Source of the DNA: Echinarachnius parma
Lineage: Eukaryota; Echinodermata; Echinoidea; Clypeasteroida; Echinarachniidae
Direction: 5' to 3'
Length of the DNA stretch: 64,000 bases
Assembly: GCA_037951105.1 (NCBI GenBank)
Contig: JBAMJV010007216.1
Span: 1-64,000, forward strand
Positions 22,201 through 35,056 of the stretch are shown here, in pieces. Positions within the stretch are counted from its first letter, which is position 1. The number at the start of each line of letters is the position of its first letter. Under the pieces are notes generated by a model that saw only the letters and a list, made by a program, of their open reading frames with translations, was not told where the DNA came from and did not search any database. A program made the position numbers and the translations under genes.

Positions 22201-24365
22201 TATAAATAACCTCTTGCATGATTTCAGCATCGCAAGTGACGTTTTTCCCTATATTGTTTGAACGTTCATGAAGGATTAAATTTCCCACACCGGAAACTCA
22301 ATCTAGCATCCAATGACAGTTTTGAAGTCTGTAATTCTTGCCAGTTTTCTGACAACCTCAGTCAACCCAAACTTGGGGTTTATTGGCATTTGTCGAATTG
22401 AATTCATTGAAATAAATTCAGAATAATCCACTTGCCTTGTCTGAATTTGGAGTTCTATTATCTCCCCTGCATGCTGGCCTACGGGCCAACTCTTGGCACC
22501 CGGCACTAGCAATACATCTGAGACGGGCTTAACTTAGCCTGTGACTGAGTGTGTGGAGGTAGTCTGTTCCTCCTTCCTGTGTGTACCCTAAAAAGGGGCC
22601 CATTCTTCAATCACTCCTGACATTGGCCTGGTATAGGCCTACACGGCCGGCCGTGGGCTTGGCTCAGCGAGTCCAAGCAGATATATTCCAATGAATTTAT
22701 AGTCATGTAACGTCCCCGGTGGGGATGGAAGGCGAGGCGGATGATTGAAATTACCTCTCATGCTCATTGTAGCTCGTAATTTGTACGTCGCCAAAGTGCA
22801 TAAATCTTGCATTAAAGTCAGGTTGTATTATCTCTTTTCACAGACATATTCAATTTTCAGGAGTTCAAGTATGAATTGCCATTGACTTAGCGATTCAATG
22901 CTAAGGGCCATCTTATCGATGTGTATCAGTATACCGCGGCCCATATAAATGGAGCGACTATAACAGTATAATAAGCAGTGGCGCCACCAAGCTAGTACTG
23001 TGATACGTATTGAACTACATGTATACAAATTCAAGTCACGACATTCGTGGCTGTACATATCTGTAATTGCCTCAAATCTGACTGACAATATCAAGTTCTA
23101 TTTGTATAGCGCATAATAAAGTCATTCTCTGTTATGCGCTTGCTTGGATATGGATATAAAAATAAGCGGAGAATCTTCAAGAAACAAGTGTCACCGTGGT
23201 CACCTCTAGTACTAGTAGGTGTGACATAAAGTAAAGAGTAGACAAGCTACTTCTTATTCAACAAAATTAATAGATTCTCAAATATATCCGATGCTAATTG
23301 CCATATTGCAAATATGCGGCGATAGAGGGAATGACAACTTTTCCAGGTTTGCCTGAAATATACCAACTTATAAGCCCGGTGGGCGGTATGTCATTCATGA
23401 TTGCTTGAAATGGATATTTCTCATTGCCGTGTGCTAACCCCCGTGGGGCCGCGGACGGGCTTGAGCAACCGTAGCAACGGGAGAGGCCAAGGCCTCGCAA
23501 TTCACGCTTACAGTACAAGTAGCGCTTCCATATCCAGTCTATTACTGAACGAAAATATAGACTAGGGAATCAAGCTAGATTTCCCTTTATGATTGGAAAT
23601 AGAGTTGTTCTATTTCTCTGTCTCACTCATAGTCATATGCATAGCCTTATGCTTCGAATGTGAAGGGAATCATACTAGATTTCCCATTTGTTTACTATGT
23701 GAGCCTGACTCGCTCACACTCGGTCATAGCCTTTGGCTTCGAGTTCGAATACGATTAACTTTCCCCAACCCACTCTTGCCGACTGTGTCGACAGCGGCTG
23801 TGCCGCAAGAGAAGGCTAAATCCGCCCGTGAGAGCCCGTGGCTCCTGCGCTAGGCTGTGCCTAATATGCAGACGGGGGACGGACTCGCTCGATCATTGCC
23901 TGTGGCTTCGAGTCTGACTTCGATTACTTTCCCCGCCCAGTATTGCCGACTGTGTCAGCAGCGGCTGAGTCGCCCATAGGAGCCCGTGGCTCTGGCCTGC
24001 GATAGGCTGTGCCTAATATTAATACGCAGGGGGAACATGCAGCCGAGCTGCAATCCATAATATGAGACGATCAAATCCGACGTAAAATATCACTTTGGAT
24101 ATACTTGATTTGATGCAAAAACCGTCTCAAAAGTACGAGTATATATCAAATACCAATTTAGAACGATTTCTTACCTTCAAAAGGCGGGGATTGCGCGGAT
24201 AAAATTGCATATATTCTAGAGATCGAAAGGTGTCCTTTCGCTCAGAATGCACGCGAAACCAACGAATTGCGGATTAGCGCATGCGCACTGACGGGCTCTC
24301 AGTTAACGTAATCCCGAAATTGGTATTACGTCGTATAATGAAACCGGGGCCCAGATAAGGAATAC
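19246..24365. mobile_element. Inverted-repeat element that hosts a DIRS insertion
   Basis: ATCTGGGGCCTGTTCCAT (from about 19246) and ATGAAACCGGGGCCCAGAT (ending near 24357) are near complements on either side of the DIRS fossil. They suggest that the fossil landed in a small older element that now lies split. The inner match is short and the boundaries are approximate. Confidence 0.5.
19376..24339 (-). mobile_element. DIRS-type retroelement fossil
   Basis: The inverted terminal repeats share GGGATTACGTTAACTGAG plus the GCGCATGCGCTAATCCGCAA block (left about 19436-19495, right about 24262-24318). An internal complementary region at about 19588-19702 joins the complement of the left end directly to the complement of the right end, the hallmark of DIRS elements. 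On the minus strand about 21.6-21.9 kb keeps reverse-transcriptase-like traces. GC-richer repeats of about 190 bp at 23.7-24.0 kb lie in the part upstream of that. The copy is broken many times and looks old. Confidence 0.75.
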
Positions 24366-25360
24366 GAAGCACGTTGGGTTTCATATCTGAAAGAAAAATA
24401 ACTTGTCATGCATGAAGGGACCGAGAAGTTGTAAGTACCTGTGTTGTACTACATGTATTTTGTTTCAATAGGTATGTATGCATAAATCCATATGTTATTC
24501 ATTGTAATGCATGCATGGAATTTGTATTATTTCTTTACAATAATGAAGTCCAGCAACTTTATAAAAAAAAGAAGAAGAATCAACACGGCTAGTTACGACA
24601 TGCATGTCATTTAAATTTGTACAAATATTATATAAACGTGAAATAATACACGAAATGTACGGGGTGGCTAGAAAAAAAAACACGGACCGACATACACCCT
24701 AAAACATGAACAAAGACTGGTTTATCCAGATGAGAAATTATAATAGCTAAGATTATTGATATAAGTTTGCATTCAAAATTAGCCCAATATCACAGAATAT
24801 TGCTTGTTTAACTTTAATACGCTATACCATATATTAAAATATACACTCGGCAAATAAATCACACATTAATGTGTAGATAATTAATGTTAAAAGTTTATTA
24901 AACAATGCTTAACCATAAAAAGACCGGGCAATTCAAGTTATTTCTACGGACGGGGGGGGGGGGGGGGGGGGGGGTGGTGGTGGTGGTGGGCAGTATACAT
25001 TACGGCCGTGTAACATTCGTTCGCCATGAGAATGAGCACGCAAGTCGAGTATGGGCAATAGATTAATATCTATTAGGTTTAGTTTTAATTGTAATTTATG
25101 TCAACAAATAACAGTTTGCACACAAATCAACACTTAGTCAACTATATTCAACCTCAAAACGGACATCTCACATGAAAACAAGGCCAAAATAAAAGCTAAT
25201 AATGGTTTATTCTCATTCTAGACGAATTATATTTCCATTTGTGTGTACTGTACATAAGTAACGCAAATGAACAATGTTCGTGGCTGACAGGAAACCACAA
25301 AAGTTCACAAGAATTTAACACGATAAATCATGATAAGATCTGATTTTCGCAATTATAGTT
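24366..25360 (+). other. NLR intron 4, middle part
   Basis: AT-rich sequence with no gene seen. It contains a G-run followed by GGT repeats (about 24951-24990). Confidence 0.5.
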
Positions 25361-26276
25361 TAAAGGGATCTAGGCACTTTGTGAACATGTGCATAAAGTG
25401 ATGAATGGTTGGTACAATGAATATACCGGTAGTTGTTTTTGGATATTTCAACTGGGTATTGTGTAAAAATTCCCAACTAAATAAACGTTAAATGACCGAG
25501 AAATTAGCAAAAATCAAAAGTGATATTTACTCATTGCACTGACTTTGTTCCCCGTTACGACTATCCAGTGGATAGTTTAAAATATGAACACTTCAATCGT
25601 AAATATCTTTTTAACGAAAGGGAAACAACTGAAAACTGTCTCATGATTCTGTTGTTAAAGTCATACCTGTAAAGTGTCCAATCCACGAAAATTACTTGGA
25701 GCTTCCTCGTTTCTCTTCTACCGTGTTGTTTAGCTTATGGTAAGAGAAGAATAAAATATGGTTTGATTTTTTCAAATGTCCCTTTAGTATGAAGATAATT
25801 ATCATTGAAAATCATTATTTCTAAAGCGTTAATCAACGCAATTGAAAAAAAGTACAATTGTCTTAGCTGAGAACGTCCGCATGCAGCACCCGTGAGAACA
25901 TTCTGGAGATTGAACTTTGAGCCGAGCGAGTTCAAATTCCATGAATTATGTACTACGTGTGTAAAAATACACGGGTGCGAATATCTCAAACGGATCATTC
26001 ATTACTGCGACAATTCCATGACAAGCCATCAGTATTCGGTGATAAAATATGAACTCAATATTCGTTTTTTCACTAGGTAAACAGTGTTCGTTTTCTTTCA
26101 AACTTTCACAAATCTTTCAATTGTATTTTACAATGATATTGATGTAGGATTGAAGTCTCAAATGTCATTTTGTGCAATATCTGACACTTTACAGGCATCA
26201 CTTTAATACGAATACAATATGGTATAATGAAACCGCTAGAGTTTTAATTTGGACAATGTTACTATATTTCTGTAAT
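25361..26276. mobile_element. MITE, longer relative of the one at 43537
   Basis: The left end TTTAAAGGGATCTAG and the following block (GATGAATGGTTG, CTGGGTATTGTG, AAAAGTGATATT) match the complement of the right side of 43537-43924. The right end (AATACGAATACAA, AACCGCTAGA, GGACAATGTTACT) matches its left side. The middle is about 500 bp longer. Edges are worn and approximate. Confidence 0.7.
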
Positions 26277-26871
26277 GGTCATTATGGTCAGAAATTGTTT
26301 CTGTCCTCAATGCATCAAACCCCTCTGGGACTGTCGGTCTAAATTTTATAATCTACACACGTTGAAACTACAGGCATTTTACAAGATGAGGAGAGCTTAA
26401 AGGGGATGCAATATGGTTATGGTAGACGACAAGTTGGATAGTGACAATGTTTGTTAGTTTGATCATTCACGCCAATTCCAGAATGATGCATTCATGAAAT
26501 CCAAAGGTTGATTTATAGGATGTGATGGGCCAGAGAGTGTGATAAAGACAGTTATCGGAACGAATCAATTACTTAGGTTTGTTTATTAGGATTAATCGAT
26601 ATGTACAACATTATACAAGGGAAGGACATGTATTTGTACATTTCAAAAAACAAATGGCTAGCACCACAGAGGGAGCCAAGAGGCTGTAATAAGGATTGAG
26701 TTGATTTGCACGGACAACTGGTCAGATGTCACTGACAATAGAAATATGTGTGTTCACATGCACAAAACATGAAATTAGTCATGAAGTCATGCGGGTAAAA
26801 TGTTTACGCGTTGTCGAGCAATGCGTTTGTCCTGGACAAAAAGATAGTCTTTGTCTACAGACAAATGAACA
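26277..26871 (+). other. NLR intron 4, last part before the array
   Basis: No element or exon recognised. The frame 26726-26908 has no support. Confidence 0.45.
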
Positions 26872-27031
26872 CATGTCGTATATTAAAATATTTAACAATC
26901 AAAAGTAACACGTCATCAATATTACTTGTATTTCCATCAATAATCATTCCCATTACAAACATGTAGGGAATATTTCTCTTCATGCTAACCCGGGTTCTCA
27001 TTATTTTGTTTTAATGTTGAAATCCCATCAG

Positions 27032-27122
27032 GTTAAGCAGGTCAGACTGGAGTATACGACTCTAGGTGATGTATCATCGAAGCACCTTGCAGCATGGTTG
27101 TCAGGATTGCCCGACCTGACGG
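27032..27122 (+). pseudogene. LRR exon copy 1, 3' half deleted
   Basis: It opens normally after CATCAG (VKQVRLEYTTLGDVSSKHL...), but after LPDLT the sequence jumps into downstream intron (ACACACGGTCACATATGAC), losing about 75 bp and the donor site. The variable residues are R-L-E-Y. It cannot act as a normal phase-0 exon. Confidence 0.85.
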
Positions 27123-28523
27123 ACACACGGTCACATATGACTTTCTCAAATCTGTAAACTAATATCTGATGTATTCATGAACAATGTGATTTCCATTTTA
27201 TCATTAACTCTCTTTGAAAAGTTTTATTTAAAACAAGTTATACCAGAATCAATCAGTTCTGAACGGGTTAAGTTATCCTTTACAATGATTAAGTATCTAT
27301 GTTGACATGTGAACAATTGACAAACATTTAATATAAATTTGTATATTGTGATCAGAGAGTTCCAACAACTGTGGTGTAAAAATCCCATGATGAATGAATG
27401 TCATATGACCGAGCAATGGGCAAACGTACAAATCAGTATTCGATACCTCATCGCCATAACTTTTCACACAATTCGCCAAGTAAGACTTTCCAATACAGTA
27501 CAAATAGTTTAATCATATAGAGTACATGTATTCACGAAAGACTAATTTGGAATACCGTAAATTTGACCATGCCTCTACAGTTAATATGATTGCATTGAGG
27601 TATGTGCGAACGGCAGGAGTTCTTGTCAAGTGTGAAGTGAGATTGGTGGTTAGTTATGTATTAATAAAAACGAAGTTCCCATTTTGTAATATTGCCACTA
27701 TAAGCAACGCTTTCGATTTGTTCAACAAGCCAAATTCGAATGGGCGTAAGTTAACTTTGCGCTTGTAAGGGAAATGTATTGTTTCCGTGGCAGAATTAAA
27801 TATCATAGAATTACACATTCCATAGCAACCGTGGCCTTTTCTTGAAGCTCGCTTCCTTGAGTCTGTGGCTTTTATCACAGGAAAACTCGCACTTTTCTTT
27901 ATCCTTATCATCACGGTAACGAAACCTCGAAAAGAAATTGTTTCCAGAATTAGACGCGAAAATATCTGAACAAATCACTGATAGTATTAGCAACTAGATT
28001 GGATACCAGATATTTATTTTGTAAATCATTATTATCATAGTAATTTTTTCATCATTTTATCATTACGATTATTATTAGTATTCATACTAATATTACTATA
28101 ATTCAGAGTACGCTCATGATGAGAAATACCATATTGATCATAATTAACATTATTAATGTTATTATATATATATTTGCAGTGTAATCACAAATTTCGCGCA
28201 AGTTAACACTCATACATTTGTCTGTCCGATCTGGGGAAAATCTTATCATACTACTAATGATAGTAATCTTAATAATAATAAACATTTCGTCTAGTTATTT
28301 AGCGCATTATTTACAACAAGGTTTGGGTATCTATGCGCATATATAAATCATAATTTCATTCATCATGTCGTACATTAAAATATTTAACAATCAAAAGTAG
28401 CAAGTCACCAATATTACTTGTATTTCCGTCAATAATATTTCCCGTTACAAACATGTAAGCAATATTTCTCTTCATGCTAACCCGGGTTCTCATTATTTTG
28501 TTTTAATGTTGAAATCCCATCAG

Positions 28524-28688
28524 GTTAAGCAGGTCGAACTGGTGAATACGACTCTAGGTGATGCATCATCGAAGCACCTTGCAGCATGGTTGTCTGGCTT
28601 GCCAGACCTGACAGAACTGACGCTATATGATATGAAACTCGATGACAGCTTCTACGTCATGGCGTCAGAGAAGGCAGCCCAAACCAAG
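28524..28688 (+). CDS. LRR exon copy 2
   Basis: Acceptor CCCATCAG, donor AAG|GTATCA, 55 codons open, phase 0 at both ends. The first LRR runs from VKQV to GLP, the second from DLTELTLYDMKLDD to QTK. Variable strand positions 5-8 are E-L-V-N; positions 33/35/36/38 are T/Y/D/K. The LINE at 29.8-34.5 kb lies in its downstream intron. Confidence 0.88.
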
Positions 28689-29713
28689 GTATCACACACG
28701 GTCCCATATGACTTTATCATATCTGCAAACTAATATCTGATGTATACATGAAACATGTTATTTTCATTTCTCATTAATTCTCTTTGAAAAGTTGTATTTA
28801 AAACAATTATTACCAGAATCAATCAGATGATTTAGTATGTCCTGTTGACAAGTGAAAAAAGACAAACAATTAATATAAATTTGTACTCTGTGATCAGAGA
28901 GGTCTACAAACTGTTGTGTTAAAATTCCATGATAAATTAATGTCATATGACCGAGCAATGGGCAAACATACAAATCAGTATTTGATAACTCATTGCCATA
29001 ACTTTTTCACACAACTGTAATTCGCCTAGGAAGACTTTTAAATACAGTACAAATAGTTCAATCATAGAGAGTACATGTATGTATTAACGAAAGACTAATT
29101 CGGAATACCATAAATTTGACCATGCTTCTACAGTTAATATGAATGCAACGATGTATGTGAGAACGGCAGGAGTTCTTATCAAGTTTTAAGTGAGATTGGT
29201 GTTAGGTAACCATACCAAGTTATGTACTAATAAAAGCGAAGTTCCCATTTTATGATATCGCCACAGACTGTAAGCAACGCTTTCAACATGATTGTTCAAC
29301 AAGTCAAATGCGAATTGGCGGAGGTTAATTTCGGCGCTTGTAAGGGAAATGTGTTCTTTCCGTGGCATAATTGAATATTATAGAAGTACACATTCCATAG
29401 CAACCATGGCCTTTTCTTGAAGCTCGCTTCCTTGAGTCTGTGGCTTTTATCGCAGCCAAACTTACATTTGTCTTCATTCTTTTCACCACGGAAAGGAATC
29501 CTCGAAAAAGAATTGTTTCCAGAATTAGAGGCGAAAATACCTTTACAAATCATTGATAGTATTAGCAACTGGATTGGATAATCCACACTTTTATCAAATC
29601 ATTACCATCATTATAGTTATTATTATTGTATCATTATGACTATTATTAGTACCTACACTATTATTACTATAATTCAGAGTATGCTCATGATGAGTAATAT
29701 GCCTACCATATGC

Positions 29714-29771
29714 CTACAGTTAATATGAATGCAACGATGTATGTGAGAACGGCAGGAGTTCTTATCAAGTT
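29714..29771 (+). repeat. Displaced 58-bp piece of array intron at the LINE 5' junction
   Basis: CTACAGTTAATATGAATGCA... through ...TTCTTATCAAGTT repeats a segment of the same unit located at about 29128-29186. It sits between the interrupted target (ending CCATAT at 29711) and the first LINE base. Confidence 0.8.
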
Positions 29772-30462
29772 CCTGCCCCCATACAATGCAAACCAGCACG
29801 CAATGAGTGCACCACCATCTCCACTCCCTGTGGAGAATTCTTTCCAAGCGGCTCATGGGTATTGAGAACATCCTTCACATAAACTAAAGGCATCCACCTC
29901 CTACCGGTCCCCATTTTTTTGGAATCTATATTGCTGAGTGATATTGCAGGACGTGTTTTTGCCGAGCTCCCGATATTGTTGTCGAGGGATGCGTTTATAT
30001 GTTTGTCTATATGTTGTATTTGGCATCAGAGCGTCGGTTTAGACACCTAGAATACGGAAAAGAACTTCGCTTTTAAGTTTTATCTGCGGAAAGCTGGATT
30101 TTTGGAGATTTTAAGGAGAAAAAAGGAGGAAAAAATTGGATTTTAGTCACAAACTAGATACTTCGCGCATTACAAACTTGTCATCACAACACGGCGCATG
30201 TTACGCGCATAGAGTATCCAAGGAGTATCCAAGCAACCTGTAGCTTTACGCGACCGCGCCAGTGAACAGGTGGATGATGACGTCATCGGAGTGATCAAGT
30301 TTAAAGGGATTTGACGGGTTTTGACCATTTCATCTAAGCGGATCGAGCTAGGATTACGTGACCCGTGGCCTGGATTACTGCTCATCTGGACTTATATCCT
30401 TTATACTATATGATGATATAAATGCATATATGATACATATACGATAGAACATGTGAGTCAAA

Positions 30463-31263
30463 ATGCCTCCGAAAAAGAATAAAGACAACCAGAGTCATCA
30501 GTCGGACAATACATTTACTGATTTGTTTGTATTGAAAAACGAAATTACAAAACTGACCGAAAACATTACTACAAAATTCAGTACTGTCGAGACATCACTC
30601 ATTGAACTAAAGCAAGGGCAATCTGAACTCACAAAAGCCTTAGACTTTTTCAGTTCGAAATTCGATGAGCTGAATAAAACTGTCCATGATCTGAAATCAG
30701 AAAACAGAGAGCTGAAAAAAGACAATGGTGTTCTTAAAGATAGAGTTGGAGGATTGGAGACGAGATTGAATGAACTTGATCAATATCATCGAAGGGTGAA
30801 CCTTGAGATAGCAGGTGTCCCAGAGGTCCAGGGGGAGAACGTAAAGGAGATCGTTGCCAAAGTTATCCAGCATGTGGCACCCAACCATGCCAACGTCAGC
30901 CCGACTGACATCGATGTATGTCACAGGATGGGCAAGAAGTCTGAAGCAGCCGGGAATCCACCTCCGAGGGCCATCATCGTGAGGTTCACCACCCGTCGGG
31001 CCAGAGATGCTGTGTATGAGGGAAAAAAGAAGCTGAAGTCCATGACGAGCCGTGACCTAGGTTGCAGAGAGGAGAGGAAGGTGTACATCAATGAGAACTT
31101 GCTGCCAAGCACCAAAGTCTTGCTGTCGAGGGCGAACGCGATCAGAAAGAGGGAGGGCTACCGCTACTTGTGGACCTGGAATACCAAGATTCTTGTGAGG
31201 AAGACCGAGACCAGCCCGCCGCTTGTCATCGCCAGTGAAGAGGATCTGCTGAAAATCAAATAA
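30463..31263 (+). CDS. LINE ORF1, coiled-coil RNA-binding protein (266 aa)
   Basis: A Lys-rich start (MPPKKNKDN) is followed by a heptad-like coiled coil (about residues 20-107). An RRM-like segment follows (NLEIAGVPEV, then DIDVCHRMG and RAIIVRFTTRRARDAVYEGKK). The C-terminal domain contains VYINENLLPSTKVLLSRAN and YLWTWNTKILVRK. This matches L1-type ORF1 proteins, which trimerise and chaperone element RNA. The frame is complete. Codon use is less AT-rich in the RNA-binding half than in ORF2. Confidence 0.88.
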   Translation: MPPKKNKDNQSHQSDNTFTDLFVLKNEITKLTENITTKFSTVETSLIELKQGQSELTKALDFFSSKFDELNKTVHDLKSENRELKKDNGVLKDRVGGLETRLNELDQYHRRVNLEIAGVPEVQGENVKEIVAKVIQHVAPNHANVSPTDIDVCHRMGKKSEAAGNPPPRAIIVRFTTRRARDAVYEGKKKLKSMTSRDLGCREERKVYINENLLPSTKVLLSRANAIRKREGYRYLWTWNTKILVRKTETSPPLVIASEEDLLKIK

Positions 31264-31314
31264 ATCACGACTGGCCTGCTTTGTAAATAACATTGTTAAT
31301 GAATAGTGTGAATA

Positions 31315-34245
31315 ATGACGAACAACGAATTATTTCACATTACTAATCGAAATTTGAATGCTGATGAATTAAATACACATTTGTTTGCTTCTGCACTTGG
31401 AGTTGGACATTTAAATATTCGTTCTGTAAATGCGAATTTTGATGATTTTAAAGTTTTCTTTGATTTCAATGTATGTTCAAATTTTAAGCTCTTTGCATTA
31501 ACTGAAACGTGGAATATTCTAAACCCTAATTTGTTTCATATTGATGGTTATAAGCTTGAATACAACTGCAGAGAGAATGGGAGAGGAGGGGGTGTTGGAG
31601 CTTATATACACTCGTCTTTATTGTATACGCGTTTGAACATTACGATCTCAAGTACAGAGTCGCTTTGGTTGAAGATTAGTACAAACGATAATATAATTGT
31701 ATTTGGAGTAGTCTATAGGAAACCAGACAGTGATTATGATGAATTTATAAATGATATGAATAGTGTTCTTCATGATGTAAAATTAGACAAGTTTCAGTGT
31801 ATCATAGTTGGAGATTTTAATGTGAATTTGAATATAGTTAATGAAAGGTCAAATGAACTTCAGACGATGATGGAATGTTATGGACTCCAACAGCTAATTT
31901 CTTCGCCGACACGTATTACTTCTGATAGTCAAACTCTAATTGATCATATTTATACAAACATTAGTTTATGTGAAATAACTTCAGGAACTATATTTGTTGA
32001 TATTTCAGATCATTTGCCTTGTTATGCAATATTCCATAATTTTTTTGATAAACAAACGTTAACTAATGAAACTAGGAGAAAATGTCGAAGTTATAAACAA
32101 TATTCTATTCAAGCTTTACGTGATGATCTAGAAACGATCACATGGGATGAGGTATATGAGTCAAATGATGTTAATGATGCATACAATAAGTTTTTGATAA
32201 TATTTCGTAGGATTTGTGATAAACATGCACCTTTACAATTTCGTAGTCCTAATCCGAAAATTAAGAAACCATGGATTACTAAAGCTATTTTAAAGTCAAT
32301 TAAAACCAAGTATAAGTTATATAAGCAATCTGTATTGTCAAACCATAATGATGAAAAATTGAATAAATATAAAAAGTTTAGAAACACATTGACTAATGTA
32401 TTGCGATATGCGAAGAAAAATTATTATGAAGAATTATTTGTAAAAGATAAAGGAAATTAAAAAAAAGTATGGACGCATATAAAGAACATTTTGAATAAAA
32501 AGGGAGGAAAATCAAGCAGAGTAGAAAAGTTAGGAATGAATATTGATGGTGTATATGAAGAATCTAGTATCCCTGGAAAAATTTGTGAAATGTTTAATAA
32601 TTTCTTTGTACAGATTGGAGAAAATTTAGCTGATAAAATTGGTGATACAAATGGTACCTTTCATACATTTTTGGGTCAGAAAGTATCTAATACATTTTAT
32701 TTTTTACCCGTTACTCATACTGAAGTTCGAAATGTAATTTGTTCCCTGAAAAGAAACAAAGCTTGTGGTTTTGATGATATTCCGGTTGGTATATTGATGG
32801 ATGCTGTTAATTGCGTTTCTCACCCATTGGCTTATATAATAAACTTATCAATTTCAACTGGTATATTTCCTGATAAATTGAAAATTGCAAAGGTAATTCC
32901 TGTACATAAAAAGGGTAGTACAGACACACCTGGTAATTTTAGACCTATTTCTATTTTACCTGTTTTAAGTAAAGTATTTGAGAAAGTGGCAAATAATAGA
33001 TTGATTAAGTTTTTTAATGATAATACTGTTTTGTATGAGCACCAATATGGATTTCGTTCTGGTTATAGTACTAAATTATCATTAATAAATCTGTTAAAGC
33101 AAATTTGTCATGATATTGATCAGGGTAATACAACGGTTGGACTCTTTTTAGACTTTGCTAAAGCGTTCGACACCATAAATCACAATATATTATTATATAA
33201 ATTAGAGCATTATGGTGTGAGAGGAATGCCTCTAACTTGGATGAGGAACTATTTATTTAATAGATTTCAATTTGTTGATTATGATAATATTCATTCAGAC
33301 AAACTACCAATAACTTGTGGAGTTCCCCAGGGATCTGTGTTAGGTCCAACGTTATTCCTTATTTATATAAATGATCTTCCTAACTCATCCGATTATTTTA
33401 ATTTCCGTCTCTTTGCAGACGATTCTAGCTTATTTCATACTTTTCAGGGTGTAGGAGATGCTATTAATTTGATTGAGATGGAAAATGATATTGATTTGAT
33501 AATGACTTGGTGTAAAGAAAATAAACTTACTATTAATACTACGAAAACTAAGTACATCATATTTAAAAGTAGGTGCAGGAAAATTGATGTTCTTGGTAAT
33601 ATTGTAATGAATAATGAAACAATTGAAAAAGTTCCTTACACTTCATTTGTTGGAGTTAATATTGATGAAAATGTAACATGGAAGAAACAAGTTGATTCTG
33701 TTTGTGTCTCCTTGAGAAAGAACATAGGTGTATTATATAGAATACGAAATTTTGTGCCTAAAAGAATTTTAAAATTGTTGTACTTTACACTTGTTGAACC
33801 ACACATTACATATGGCCTAGAAGTCTGGGGTGGAACTTATCCGTCGTATTTAATGAATATATGTTTGCTTCAAAAGAGAGCCATGCGTGCAATATGTTTT
33901 AAGAGTCCAAGGGAGCACACAGCTCCATTATTTATGGAATTATCTGTCCTTAATATTTTTGATTTATATAGATATGTCATAGGAACAGTGATGTATGATT
34001 TGATAAACGATAAATTCTCACAAAGCTTAGTTACTTATTGTACTCGCATTGATCATTGTTATGATACTAGAAGTAAAAATGACGATAAATTTAAAATAGT
34101 TCCAGTAAAATTAGAATTAGCAAAGCAATCCATTTCATATATCGGACCAAAAATATGGAATGAACTTCCAAATAATTTAAAAAGTAAAATGTCAAGACAC
34201 ACGTTTCGTAAATTGCTTAAAGGTTATTTTTTAGATTCGAAATGA
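31315..34245 (+). CDS. LINE ORF2, APE endonuclease and reverse transcriptase, one internal stop
   Basis: Endonuclease motifs come first: HLNIRSVNANF, ALTETWN, GGGVGAYI, VVYRKPD, IIVGDFNVNL, SPTRITSDSQTLIDHIYTN and SDHLPCY. The reverse transcriptase follows, with NKACGFDDIP, KVIPVHKKGS, FRPISILPVLSKVFEK, YGFRSGYST, FLDFAKAFDTINH, GVPQGSVLGP, the catalytic FADD (33412) and TKYIIF. A C-terminal tail carries YDTRS and GPKIWNELPNN. The frame is continuous over 977 codons except for a TAA at 32458-32460, between endonuclease and RT in a lysine-rich A-run (context GGAAAT TAA AAAAAA). A single substitution from AAA would explain it. The tail and motif set fit the CR1/L2 group. Confidence 0.9.
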
Positions 34246-34891
34246 CCCTTTTCCATTTGTATATATATGTTCGGCATTCTTGATTTTTTCTGTATTTTGT
34301 ATATAATTCCAATATTTATTTAATGCATATTTTATAAGGGCTAGACCAACTAGCATTTTGTGCTATTACTAGTTCCTTTTTTACCAATAAGTTTTAATTT
34401 TGTGGAATCTTTGTATTATATTGTCAATGTTTTTTGTTGTTGTTTCAATTGGTAAAATAAATTTCATTTCATTTCATTTCATTTCATTTCATTTCATTTC
34501 ATATTGATCATAATTACCATAATTAATGTTATTATATATATTTGCAGTGTAATCACAAATTTCGCGCAAGTTAACACTCATACATTTGTCTGTCCGATCT
34601 GGGTAAAATCTTATCATACTACTAATGATAGTAATCTTAATAATAATAAACATTTCGTCTAGTTATTTAGCGCATTATTTACAACAAGGTTTGGGTATCT
34701 ATGCGCATATATAAATCATAATTTCATTCATCATGTCGTACATTAAAATATTTAACAATCAAAAGTAGCAAGTCACCAATATTACTTGTATTTCCGTCAA
34801 TAATATTTCCCATTACAAACATGTAGGCAATAATTCTCTTCAAGATAACCCGGTTTCTCATTACTTTGTTTTAATGTTGAAATCCCATCAG

Positions 34892-35056
34892 GTTAAGCAG
34901 GTCAAACTTTGGGAGTCGACTCTAGGTGATGTATCATCTAAGCACCTTGCAGCATGGTTGTCTGGCTTGCCAGACCTGACAGAACTGAAACTATATGATA
35001 TGAAACTCGATGACAGCTTCTACGTCATGGCGTCAGAGAAGGCAGCCCAAACCAAG
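34892..35056 (+). CDS. LRR exon copy 3
   Basis: Acceptor CATCAG, donor AAG|GTATCA, 55 open codons. Variable strand positions read K-L-W-E then S in place of T9; the second LRR has K33 (ELKLYDMKL). It starts the W-E subgroup (copies 3-5). Confidence 0.88.

Larger units (their letters stand above)
29772..34500 (+). mobile_element. Nearly intact CR1/L2-type LINE
   Basis: The element has a 5' UTR of about 690 bp, ORF1, a 51-bp spacer, ORF2 and a 3' UTR of about 205 bp ending in (ATTTC)n repeats (about 34462-34500). Array intron resumes at 34501 with ATATTGATCATAATTACC, so the site is known exactly from other units; ATAT is shared by both sides as a possible short target duplication. ORF1 is whole and ORF2 has one internal stop, indicating a recent insertion. 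Daphne, Crack or L2 clade membership cannot be settled by eye. Confidence 0.92.
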
